Source: Methanosarcinales archaeon
Lineage (GTDB): Archaea > Halobacteriota > Methanosarcinia > Methanosarcinales > Methanocomedenaceae
Assembly: GCA_013330355.1 (NCBI GenBank)
Contig: DUIM01000058.1
Coordinates: 1-5,465 of the forward strand
Direction of reading: 5' to 3'
DNA length: 5,465 nt
Below, in pieces: positions 1 through 5,234 of this stretch. The first letter of the stretch is position 1. Every line of letters begins with the position of its first letter. The notes beneath the pieces are model-generated. The model did not search any database. It had not been told where the DNA came from and saw nothing but the letters and a program-made list of their open reading frames with translations. The position numbers were made by a program, and so were the translations under genes.

Positions 1-38
1 TTTTCACCAGGACGGCACTGGCCCAGGTCAATAGTTAA
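1..38 (+). other. possible 3' end of an upstream gene
   Basis: The first bases are more GC-rich than the gap that follows. They can be read as the end of a + strand gene in frame 3, finishing with the residues ALAQVNS and a TAA at 36-38, or in frame 2, finishing at a TAG at 32-34. Eleven or so codons are too few to choose between these frames or to name a product. The sequence could equally be non-coding. Confidence 0.25.
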
Positions 39-43
39 CGAAT

Positions 44-51
44 AGTTTAAT
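44..51 (+). promoter_or_regulatory. possible TATA element of surE
   Basis: AGTTTAAT lies in an AT-rich stretch upstream of surE. In archaea transcription starts roughly 25 nt after the TATA centre, which here is near 70-75. That would place the ATG at 60 outside the message and leave a short leader before the ATG at 87. The match to an archaeal TATA box is only fair, so this is an inference. Confidence 0.3.
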
Positions 52-52
52 C

Positions 53-64
53 AACATTAATGTT
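53..64. repeat. 12-bp perfect palindrome upstream of surE
   Basis: AACATTAATGTT equals its own reverse complement. It sits between the possible TATA element and the ribosome binding site of surE, overlapping the upstream ATG at 60. The position suits an operator for a dimeric regulator, but AT-rich palindromes of this length can occur by chance. Confidence 0.4.
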
Positions 65-86
65 ATCAAATACCTCAGGAATAAAC

Positions 87-875
87 ATGACCAAGCAGAT
101 ACTTGTAACCAATGACGACGGCGTCTATGCTGCCGGAATCAAGGCATCCTACCAGTCAGTCCGGGACCTGGGTACGGTTACCGTTGTGGCACCGTCCATG
201 CAAAAAAGCGGCGTAGGTCGTAGCATTTCCATCTTTGAGCCATTGAGGATAAACAAAGCAGGTGTGGACGGGATGAAGGCTTTCGCTGTTGGCGGGACAC
301 CCACCGATGCCGTGATACTCGGAATATTCTCAATAATGAAACAAATGCCAGACCTTGTAGTTTCAGGTTTCAATATCGGTGAGAACATAAGTACAGATAC
401 CGTGACCACATCAGGCACAATAGGCGCGGCCCTGGAGGCTGCCAGTTATGGCATACCTGCCATCGCTGCCTCTATACAGGTATTGGATGAAGGTGATAAG
501 TTCGATGACCTGCGCTCATATGAATATGACTTTGATGTAGGCAAAAAGATTGTAAACAGTATCGCTAAAAAGGTGCTGCAAAACGGTCTTCCGTCTGGTG
601 TGGACATGCTGAACATCAACATACCCAGGCATGCAACCCCGGACACTGACACTCAGATCACACGCCTGGCCAGAAAGATATTCAGGACATCAGTCCAGGA
701 ACGCCATGATCCCAGGGGCAGGCCCTACTACTGGATAGACGGAGACCTGATACATGATGCAGAGGAGGGGACGGATGTGCATGCTGTTATGAAATGCCAA
801 CACATTTCAGTTACACCCATTTCACTTGATTCCACTGCCAGGGTTGATTTTAAAACAATCGAAGATTTATTATGA
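87..875 (+). CDS. surE: SurE family 5'-nucleotidase / nucleoside monophosphate phosphatase
   Basis: SurE is a metal-dependent phosphatase of the cytoplasm. Characterised members remove phosphate from 5'- and 3'-nucleotides and some cleave short polyphosphate. The 262-residue product is of normal family length. The family motifs are all present: the N-terminal metal site NDDG with D10 and D11, the SGVGRS loop with S41, GTPTDAV at 70-76, SGFNIGEN with N97, TSGTIGAA at 108-115, and LNINIPR at 175-181. An ATG at 60 would add nine residues, but it has no Shine-Dalgarno site. The ATG at 87 is preceded by CAGGA at a 6-nt spacing and gives the usual family N-terminus, where the strand carrying the aspartates begins almost at once. 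The MFS gene starts 9 nt after the TGA stop, so the two are probably co-transcribed. No key residue is missing. Confidence 0.96.
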   Translation: MTKQILVTNDDGVYAAGIKASYQSVRDLGTVTVVAPSMQKSGVGRSISIFEPLRINKAGVDGMKAFAVGGTPTDAVILGIFSIMKQMPDLVVSGFNIGENISTDTVTTSGTIGAALEAASYGIPAIAASIQVLDEGDKFDDLRSYEYDFDVGKKIVNSIAKKVLQNGLPSGVDMLNINIPRHATPDTDTQITRLARKIFRTSVQERHDPRGRPYYWIDGDLIHDAEEGTDVHAVMKCQHISVTPISLDSTARVDFKTIEDLL

Positions 876-884
876 GAGTGAAAA

Positions 885-2057
885 ATGAAAACGAAAGAAA
901 AAGAAAAAGAAAAACCATACGCTCAGCTGCTTGACCGCATGATGCTGTATGTGTCGGTCTTTATGATAATGGGACTCTCGGATGCTGTCATCCCCATCCT
1001 TCCGGAACTATCAGACAGTACGCTGCTGGCAAACGGAGCCGCCTCCAGTCTGATATTCTCATCATATTTCATCGGTGCGCTGTTGACCATGATACCTTTT
1101 GGTGTACTGGCTGATGCCTACGGTAACAGGCTGTTCATCATCATCGGGATCTTATTAACATTAATATCAGGTGCAGCTATCATAGCATCTGATAATGTAT
1201 GGGTAATAGTCATAGCCAGATTCGTCGAAGGTATGGGATGTGGAGCGTTCTTCCCTGCAGCCTTTGCAATGTTATCAAAATTCAGGCAATCCGGACAGTA
1301 TATCGGCGAGTTCAATTCCCTGCTGAATCTGGGTCTGGCCGCAGGTATGGGTCTGGCCGGGTTACTGGTATCCACAGGGATAAAAAACGGCCTGATATTG
1401 TTCGAGGGGCTGATGTTACCCACGCTCATGATATCACTTATGGTACTGATCAATAACGGCTACGGTGAAACGGTATCAAAGAAAAGTGAGGTGGCATCCG
1501 TAATACTCAGGTCAAGGAAAATGCTCATCCATCGTGAGTATTCACAGATATGGCTGCTGTCATTTATCTTATTCGGCAGTAGCGGTGTATTGATAGCCCT
1601 GTACCCTGACTTTAGTCTTGGTTCATTGGAGAAAGGTGCACTGGGCGCATATCTGGCCAGCATTTACATCGGTGCAATGGTCACGTCCCTGATAGCAGGC
1701 AGGCTGCAGGTGCAAAGGGATATTCTTGTCAGGGCAGGTATGGTCATTACCGGCGTGGGTGCACTGGCAGCGGTGTTCCACCCCATTGGCCTGACCCTGA
1801 TGGGTGCCGGTTCCGGACTGGGCCTGGTGGGACTGGTCACTGGTGTAGCATACCTGAAGATCGAAAAAGGACTGGCTATGGGGATTTTCAATACCTGTAC
1901 CTATGCCGGGCTTGCACTGGTCCCACTCATTAGCGGGCTGGTGCTATCAGCTCTGGGATATAATGGGTCTTCCCAGGGTTATAGCGTAGTGTTCGTTGTA
2001 AACGGCATCCTGCTGATGGCAATGGTATTCCTGCCAATGGGAGCATTAAAAAAGTAA
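885..2057 (+). CDS. Major facilitator superfamily (MFS) transporter
   Basis: This is a 390-residue integral membrane protein with about twelve hydrophobic segments, the standard MFS size and topology. The first spans roughly 20-40 and the last roughly 365-387. The loop between helices 2 and 3 carries the MFS signature motif A: G73, D77, G80 and R82 in GVLADAYGNR. A second family feature is the R112 region (ARFVEGMGCG, 111-120) in helix 4. A charged central loop near 195-220 separates the two six-helix halves. The N-terminus is very polar, a Lys-Glu repeat encoded by GAAAAA units, and should lie in the cytoplasm. The substrate cannot be read from the sequence; this broad family includes drug, sugar and organic anion carriers. 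A weak ribosome site, GAGAGTGA, overlaps the surE stop region, which fits translation in one operon with surE. Whether the transporter moves a product related to SurE activity is speculation. Confidence 0.92.
   Translation: MKTKEKEKEKPYAQLLDRMMLYVSVFMIMGLSDAVIPILPELSDSTLLANGAASSLIFSSYFIGALLTMIPFGVLADAYGNRLFIIIGILLTLISGAAIIASDNVWVIVIARFVEGMGCGAFFPAAFAMLSKFRQSGQYIGEFNSLLNLGLAAGMGLAGLLVSTGIKNGLILFEGLMLPTLMISLMVLINNGYGETVSKKSEVASVILRSRKMLIHREYSQIWLLSFILFGSSGVLIALYPDFSLGSLEKGALGAYLASIYIGAMVTSLIAGRLQVQRDILVRAGMVITGVGALAAVFHPIGLTLMGAGSGLGLVGLVTGVAYLKIEKGLAMGIFNTCTYAGLALVPLISGLVLSALGYNGSSQGYSVVFVVNGILLMAMVFLPMGALKK
897..914 (+). repeat. GAAAAA hexanucleotide repeat, three copies
   Basis: Three perfect tandem copies of GAAAAA encode alternating Glu and Lys near the N-terminus of the transporter. 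Gain or loss of a unit would keep the frame and only change the length of the polar N-terminal tail. Confidence 0.8.
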
Positions 2058-2064
2058 AATGTAA
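2047..2064 (-). terminator. possible T-rich terminator of the lipoprotein operon
   Basis: On the - strand this reads as a T-rich run (ATTTTAC followed by six T) just beyond the downstream TAA at 2097. Archaeal RNA polymerase can terminate on U-rich tracts without a strong hairpin. The tract overlaps the last codons of the convergent MFS gene, so it could also simply reflect the Lys codons there. Confidence 0.3.
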
Positions 2065-2088
2065 ATTAATTTTGGAACAGCTTGAAAG

Positions 2089-2115
2089 GGAAAGGTTTAA
2101 AAATCAAGCCTTTCC
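2089..2115. repeat. 10-bp inverted repeat between convergent genes
   Basis: GGAAAGGTTT at 2089-2098 pairs with AAGCCTTTCC at 2106-2115 through nine Watson-Crick pairs and one G-T pair, with a 7-base loop. It lies at the very end of the continued lipoprotein frame, around its TAA at 2097-2099. It could act as a 3'-end hairpin for either convergent transcript, but no clear T-run follows it directly. Confidence 0.35.
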
Positions 2116-2171
2116 AGTTCATCTAAATTCATATCCTGCATAACCTCCATACCTACCAGCAGTGCATCCAG
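2097..2171 (-). pseudogene. in-frame continuation of the lipoprotein gene beyond its TAA
   Basis: Read in the same frame as the lipoprotein, directly after the TAA at 2172-2174, there are 24 sense codons and then a TAA at 2097-2099. The residues begin LDALLVGMEVM and end LDELERLDF. They look like protein. They are rich in Leu, Asp, Glu and Met with hydrophobic residues every three to four positions, and they continue the helix pattern of the residues before the stop (ISTIESDIA). No Shine-Dalgarno site precedes an internal ATG, so separate translation is unlikely. A single base change in the stop (for example from GAA or CAA) would restore a 91-residue lipoprotein. The cause could be a sequence error, a nonsense mutation or readthrough. 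Confidence 0.6.
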
Positions 2172-2372
2172 TTAAGCTATATCTGACTCGATTGTCGATA
2201 TCTCACTGTCCATGATATCTCCAGTTTGAGCTGGTGTGGGGGTTGCTGAACTCGATGAACTTGGTGAGGGTGCGGGCGGACTTGCCGATATTTCTTCTGA
2301 TGGACCTGTACATCCCGAAACAGCCAGACCCACTAACAAGATATAAACTGTGACCGGATTTTTTACCTTCAT
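2172..2372 (-). CDS. small lipoprotein with Ser/Pro/Thr-rich linker, apparently cut short by an in-frame TAA
   Basis: The 66-residue product has a basic start (MKVKN), a hydrophobic segment at about 6-20, and a lipobox VSGC ending at C21. This marks it for lipid attachment and anchoring on the outer face of the membrane. After the Cys comes a low-complexity linker of Ser, Pro, Ala and Thr (about 29-50), of the kind that holds a domain away from the surface. It then begins an acidic amphipathic helix (DSEISTIESDIA), where the reading frame stops. The start is well supported by GGGAGG at 2381-2386, 8 nt upstream. No function can be named from homology. The gene lies in one operon behind the exported coiled-coil protein. 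Its frame clearly runs on past the TAA (see 2097-2171), so the native protein may be 91 residues. Confidence 0.75.
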   Translation of the reverse strand: MKVKNPVTVYILLVGLAVSGCTGPSEEISASPPAPSPSSSSSATPTPAQTGDIMDSEISTIESDIA

Positions 2373-2380
2373 GTTAGCTG

Positions 2381-2386
2381 CCTCCC
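2381..2386 (-). promoter_or_regulatory. Shine-Dalgarno site of the lipoprotein gene
   Basis: GGGAGG on the - strand lies 8 nt before the ATG at 2372. It sits inside the last codons of the continued upstream frame, an arrangement that would couple translation of the two genes if the upstream stop is passed. Confidence 0.7.
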
Positions 2387-2418
2387 GTATCCACGGCAGA
2401 GTTTTCGCCAGGTGTTTG

Positions 2419-2449
2419 ATTCTGTGTCTGGACCTTATTCTGTGTCTGG
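2419..2449. repeat. 13-bp direct repeat, 18-nt period
   Basis: ATTCTGTGTCTGG occurs at 2419-2431 and again at 2437-2449. A third, diverged copy at 2461-2478 matches 15 of 18 positions of 2413-2430. All offsets are multiples of three. On the - strand the units encode Gln-Thr-Gln-Asn repeats. Confidence 0.8.
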
Positions 2450-2487
2450 TTCATATATTTTGTTTGATCTTGTGTCAGTAACGTCGT

Positions 2488-3744
2488 TTATTCCTGTGGC
2501 GCCCAATTATTGCTCAATATATGGCGACCGTCCTTTTCTACGTAATATGTGCCATATCCTCTGAGTACTGCACTGCCTGTCCCCTTCGAAGTAAGCTCAA
2601 TGTCATCACCAAGTATCACAACAGTAACACTGCTGCCGCTAATACCGGCAGTTCCATCAAACCCGCTGTACCTGACAGCACCATTATCCAGTTCGTCCTT
2701 GGTCCCGTATCCTGTAACATCTACTTCAGCATTGCCGTCATAGTCATTGATCGTCAGTACCCCGCTTTTGGCAATAATCTCCACATTCACATCACCTGAG
2801 ATTGTGGCCTTACCAGTTCCTGATGCAGTCAATTTGCCTGTACCGTCCAGGTCTGCAGAGCCAGGCCTGTGCTGTTTGAGTTCGTCAAATATCTCACGTA
2901 ATACTGAATAGGCGTCCTTGAGCTGCTCTTGTGTCTCTTCCATAAGGCTATTGGCTTCATCCAGGAACTTACTTGCATCTTCAGCATCCACAAGAACCCC
3001 GTCATCATCGAACCCATTGTGTGTACTAAATATATCCTTTACTTTCTCATGACTGTCTTTTGCCTCTTCCAGTGCTTTATTATATTCATCCAGGAGTTGC
3101 TTCAGTTTCTTAGTGTCCACATCTGCATCTGCTAATATTTCAATCTCGGTTTCAATGCGGTCTGAAATGGATTCACCGCGTACCAGGAATGAACCTACCC
3201 TGTTATTTGCTGCACCAAGAATGAAATACCTTGATTCCAGATCGACATGCTGCCATATATCCCTTATTTCCCTGATAATTGCCTGGAAGTCTTCACTGGT
3301 CTCGGCGGCTTCCACATCGTCTTTCAGGTCTTCAAGCTGGTCTGTATTAGATTCTATATTATCAGAAATTATAAATGGAGCAAAACCGCGGTCATCAGCC
3401 CTTATTGCATTGTCTTCCAGTACCTCCAGACGTATGGTGATGTAGTCAATAGTATGAAACAAAAAGTTCCTTGTGGCATTTTTCAGATCAAAGATAGTCG
3501 AGCTGGTCCTTGAATCTTCCAAACGTGCCATGGCATCAAGGAATTTCTCCTTTGAGTCCTGATAGGACTGTTGGGCGTCATGGATCCGATCCTGCGATAT
3601 TCGATCTTGTTCTTTAACAGTCTGGTATTGCTCTTGGGGTGTAGCGGCATAAGCAAGTGCGGGAGCAAACAACCCCATGAGTAACATTATGACCGTAACC
3701 TTTGCAAAAGTTGAGATCAGCAGTGTGTTCTTTTTTTCATTCAT
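2488..3744 (-). CDS. exported protein: helical coiled-coil region plus Gly-rich beta-repeat C-terminal domain
   Basis: The 418-residue product has a Sec-type signal peptide: a Lys-rich start (NEKK), a hydrophobic core at about 16-30 and a likely cleavage after AYA at 33. Residues 36-295 are highly charged and helical, with coiled-coil-like stretches (about 40-80, 130-165, 190-240 and 255-292) and no cysteine. A short acidic loop near 243-256 (NGFDDDGVLVDAED) resembles a calcium-binding loop, but this is only a resemblance. Residues 298-403 change character to Gly/Thr/Val-rich repeats (GTGKL, SGTGKATISGD, DGTAGISGS, GTGSAVLRGYGTY), suggesting a beta-solenoid or beta-sandwich fold of the kind found in surface proteins. 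The start was chosen at 3744 because GAAGGAGG lies 8 nt upstream; a TTG six codons earlier falls across that site. The gene leads an operon with the lipoprotein. I do not recognise a named family. A structural or adhesive envelope role is inference. The frame continues past its TAA (2374-2487). Confidence 0.85.
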   Translation of the reverse strand: MNEKKNTLLISTFAKVTVIMLLMGLFAPALAYAATPQEQYQTVKEQDRISQDRIHDAQQSYQDSKEKFLDAMARLEDSRTSSTIFDLKNATRNFLFHTIDYITIRLEVLEDNAIRADDRGFAPFIISDNIESNTDQLEDLKDDVEAAETSEDFQAIIREIRDIWQHVDLESRYFILGAANNRVGSFLVRGESISDRIETEIEILADADVDTKKLKQLLDEYNKALEEAKDSHEKVKDIFSTHNGFDDDGVLVDAEDASKFLDEANSLMEETQEQLKDAYSVLREIFDELKQHRPGSADLDGTGKLTASGTGKATISGDVNVEIIAKSGVLTINDYDGNAEVDVTGYGTKDELDNGAVRYSGFDGTAGISGSSVTVVILGDDIELTSKGTGSAVLRGYGTYYVEKDGRHILSNNWAPQE

Positions 3745-3752
3745 TATATTTG

Positions 3753-3760
3753 CCTCCTTC
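3753..3760 (-). promoter_or_regulatory. Shine-Dalgarno site that fixes the exported-protein start
   Basis: GAAGGAGG on the - strand lies 8 nt before the ATG at 3744. It overlaps the first codons of a longer reading that would begin with TTG at 3762, so the ATG is the true start. Confidence 0.8.
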
Positions 3761-3824
3761 AATAGTTATTAACTGAAGTTCTTTTGCTCCATTGAACCTA
3801 CTTCTGGCCGTGGCAAATATAAGG

Positions 3825-3838
3825 ATACTTTCAAGTAT
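3825..3838. promoter_or_regulatory. inverted repeat next to the exported-protein TATA box, possible operator
   Basis: ATACTT and AAGTAT form a perfect 6-bp inverted repeat separated by TC. It abuts the TATA element at 3839-3850 on the downstream side, covering the region between TATA and the expected transcription start. A dimeric repressor bound here would block the promoter. No regulator can be assigned from the sequence. Confidence 0.4.
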
Positions 3839-3850
3839 TATATTTTTAAA
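3839..3850 (-). promoter_or_regulatory. TATA box of the exported-protein / lipoprotein operon
   Basis: TTTAAAAATATA on the - strand, preceded by AAAGC as a possible BRE, is a good archaeal promoter match. Transcription would begin near 3815-3825 and give a leader of about 75 nt before the ATG at 3744. Confidence 0.5.
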
Positions 3851-3964
3851 GCTTTATTATCTCATTAAATAACTTATAAACCTTCATTTAATAATTTTTT
3901 ATGATTTGAATTGATTCTTATTGATATCACTGGATTATAATCAATATTTTAAATTATTTTAATA

Positions 3965-3987
3965 GACATTTAAGTTCAGTAAATGTC
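3965..3987. terminator. hairpin just beyond the gfcR stop, possible terminator
   Basis: GACATTT at 3965-3971 and AAATGTC at 3981-3987 are perfect 7-bp complements around a 9-base loop. The hairpin begins 11 nt past the gfcR stop and an AT-rich stretch follows on the - strand. The run of T expected for an archaeal terminator is weak, so the role is uncertain. Confidence 0.35.
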
Positions 3988-3997
3988 AGATAACCGC

Positions 3998-4612
3998 CTA
4001 TTCGATCTTATCTACCCTTGATACCCTGAGCAGTGAACAAACAGGTACACCTTCTATGGAATCAAATCCTTTCTTGTCGATCAGTACACCGATGGCAGTG
4101 GGGATGGCCTTTTTACTTTTCAGGATTGAAATTACTTCTTTAATTGTACTGCCTGTAGTGACAACATCATCCACAATAATGCACTTCTTTCCGGAAACAC
4201 TGGAGAAGTTCTGGGACAGCATACCGCCTGAACCACCGGATGATTGCTTGCTTGACTGGAACACAGATAGCTCGGCTCCCAGTTCTTCAGCTACCAGGCT
4301 GGCCATAGGTACTCCGCTCAAGGCTACGCCCACCACAACCTCAATGTCAGTGCCTGGATTCTCAAGATTTTCAAATACCAGATCGCACAGGGCACTGGAC
4401 ATTAATCCCAGTCGCCTGGAACTACGGCCTATGTTGCTCCAGTTTACATAGATATCCTTAGGTGCCTGGGTGATATCCCCTTTTGGTGAATGTGCCAGCA
4501 GCCAGGTGGCAGTCTCCCTGGAAACATTAAGTTCATCTGCGATCTGTCCCTCTGCCAGTCCGTTCTGCTGAAGTTCTAAAGCTTTCTGGATCAAGTCTCT
4601 AATATTCTTCAT
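3998..4612 (-). CDS. gfcR: GfcR-type transcriptional regulator: helix-turn-helix plus phosphoribosyltransferase-like domain
   Basis: The 204-residue protein belongs to the archaeal family long annotated as orotate phosphoribosyltransferase-like. A member in Haloferax volcanii (GfcR) has been described as a transcriptional regulator of sugar-degradation genes. Residues 17-41 form a helix-turn-helix (GLAEGQIADELNVSRETATWLLAH). The remainder is a type I PRTase fold with the PRPP-binding signature CIIVDDVVTTGST at 144-157, including D148 and D149. The flexible-loop region (about 119-142) is Ser/Gly-rich and lacks the Lys-rich catalytic loop of true orotate phosphoribosyltransferases. Ligand sensing is therefore more likely than catalysis. 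GAAGGT at 4620-4625 lies 7 nt before the ATG. The gene sits 62 nt after nob1 on the same strand and may also have its own promoter. It ends with TAG, and readthrough would add only four residues. Its target in this organism is unknown. Confidence 0.9.
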   Translation of the reverse strand: MKNIRDLIQKALELQQNGLAEGQIADELNVSRETATWLLAHSPKGDITQAPKDIYVNWSNIGRSSRRLGLMSSALCDLVFENLENPGTDIEVVVGVALSGVPMASLVAEELGAELSVFQSSKQSSGGSGGMLSQNFSSVSGKKCIIVDDVVTTGSTIKEVISILKSKKAIPTAIGVLIDKKGFDSIEGVPVCSLLRVSRVDKIE

Positions 4613-4643
4613 AATAATACCTTCATTTTATTCAGTCTGCAAC

Positions 4644-4653
4644 AATATAAAAT
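4644..4653 (-). promoter_or_regulatory. possible internal promoter of gfcR
   Basis: ATTTTATATT on the - strand in the 62-nt gap after nob1 resembles an archaeal TATA box. It would start transcription near 4620-4625, leaving a leader of about 10 nt. This could give gfcR expression separate from nob1. Spacing to the ribosome site is tight, so confidence is low. Confidence 0.3.
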
Positions 4654-4674
4654 TAATCCCGGACGATCAATGCT

Positions 4675-5163
4675 TTACCTCTTCACCCGCCGCCGCCTGA
4701 GCCCTGAACCGCAGATGGGACATTCAATACCTGATTTGACAACATTGCCGCATCCTGTACACTTTAATTCCCACACAACATTCTTCCTGATCCCTGACGT
4801 GGCAGCGGTCTTGTACTCAATTCCAAGGTTGGCAGCCACATTCTGTATGGCATAATCATCAGTGACCAGGATCACTTCAAACTCACTTTTCAGTTCCAGG
4901 GCCTTTGCAAGGATATCCATGTCAGTCACTGACAAGACACTTACATCTCCTGTTGAAATCGCCGCTGATCTCACCTTTTCCCTGCAGGCTCCGTCCGGAA
5001 GCTCAACTCTTAGCCCTGCATCTTTTAGCAGGTCGAACCTCAGCCTTGATGTACTATCCATAATCTCGTCAACCACTGCCGATACTGTAACAGTTGTCCC
5101 GTCCCTGAAATCCAACTGGGCTATGAAACCCGAGGTATCTATAACATACACTTTGTCCTTCAT
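4675..5163 (-). CDS. nob1: Nob1 rRNA maturation endonuclease (PIN domain and zinc ribbon)
   Basis: Nob1 is the endonuclease that cuts the 3' end of the small-subunit rRNA precursor during ribosome assembly in archaea and eukaryotes. The 162-residue product has the typical compact archaeal length. Residues 1-120 form a PIN nuclease domain with the expected acidic metal-binding positions: D9 in VIDTSGFI, E33 in VVDEIMD, D81/D83 in SVTDMDILAKAL and D102/D103 in VTDDYAIQN. Residues 135-151 are a zinc ribbon with C135, C138, C148 and C151 (CTGC and CPIC), followed by a basic tail (LRRRRVKR) suited to RNA binding. The ATG at 5163 is the only reasonable start: the frame upstream has no ATG before a stop, and AGGA lies 8 nt before it. 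A good TATA box lies about 60 nt upstream, so nob1 probably leads an operon with gfcR. Confidence 0.95.
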   Translation of the reverse strand: MKDKVYVIDTSGFIAQLDFRDGTTVTVSAVVDEIMDSTSRLRFDLLKDAGLRVELPDGACREKVRSAAISTGDVSVLSVTDMDILAKALELKSEFEVILVTDDYAIQNVAANLGIEYKTAATSGIRKNVVWELKCTGCGNVVKSGIECPICGSGLRRRRVKR

Positions 5164-5191
5164 GAGTTGGTTCCTGCAGCCTTTAGTGCCG

Positions 5192-5201
5192 ATGTATACA
5201 T
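5192..5201. repeat. 10-bp perfect palindrome in the nob1 leader/start region
   Basis: ATGTATACAT equals its own reverse complement and lies about 24 nt downstream of the nob1 TATA box, at or near the predicted transcription start. It could be an operator. It is short and AT-rich, so chance is a fair alternative. Confidence 0.35.
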
Positions 5202-5224
5202 ACTAATTGATATTTTATATTTTT

Positions 5225-5234
5225 GTATATAAAG
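5225..5234 (-). promoter_or_regulatory. TATA box of nob1
   Basis: CTTTATATAC on the - strand is a near-ideal archaeal TATA box. It predicts a transcription start near 5200-5205 and a leader of about 40 nt. The motif is nearly symmetrical and could also serve the + strand, but no convincing gene follows in that direction within 100 nt. Confidence 0.6.

Larger units (their letters stand above)
2374..2487 (-). pseudogene. in-frame Gln/Thr-rich continuation of the exported-protein gene beyond its TAA
   Basis: Directly after the TAA at 2488-2490 the same frame is open for 37 codons and ends at a TAA at 2374-2376, a single base before the lipoprotein ATG. The residues form an imperfect hexapeptide repeat: LTQDQT, then QTQNKV and QTQNQT, followed by PGENSAVDTGGS. 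It contains NQT sequons that could be N-glycosylated. At the DNA level a 13-base direct repeat, ATTCTGTGTCTGG on the + strand at 2419-2431 and 2437-2449, recurs with an 18-nt period, which preserves the frame. The ATG at 2452-2454 could start a separate 26-residue peptide but has no Shine-Dalgarno site. Protein-like composition, frame-preserving repeats and the exact junction with the next gene favour a C-terminal tail of the upstream protein, lost or reached only by readthrough. Confidence 0.6.
3745..3997. other. AT-rich intergenic region between gfcR and the exported-protein gene
   Basis: The 253-nt gap is strongly AT-rich. From the right it holds a possible 3' hairpin of gfcR (3965-3987), an unassigned stretch with a loose ATTGATT...AATCAAT inverted repeat around 3908-3946, then the TATA box, the adjacent inverted repeat and the leader of the exported-protein gene. 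I see no protein-coding frame with a ribosome site and no recognisable RNA gene. Confidence 0.6.

Noticed and set aside
149..418. Long reverse-strand frames inside surE, and similar opposite-strand frames inside the MFS, exported-protein, gfcR and nob1 genes
   Set aside because: All are shadows of well-supported genes, with no ribosome sites or recognisable domains.
2058..2500. CRISPR array or tandem repeat locus suggested by repeated TTCTGTGTCTGG
   Set aside because: The repeats are 13 bases with an 18-nt period and no spacers; they are explained by a Gln-Thr-Asn peptide repeat on the - strand.
3998..4000. TAG stop of gfcR as a possible pyrrolysine codon
   Set aside because: Reading through adds only four residues before a TGA, and the protein already has the full family length.
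4612..4674. 21 open codons after the nob1 TAA, ending at a TGA that overlaps the gfcR ATG
   Set aside because: The residues (SIDRPG, then LYCCRLNK) do not resemble nob1 family tails, which normally end at the basic stretch, and the region holds a TATA-like element. It shows that about 20 open codons alone are not evidence of coding.
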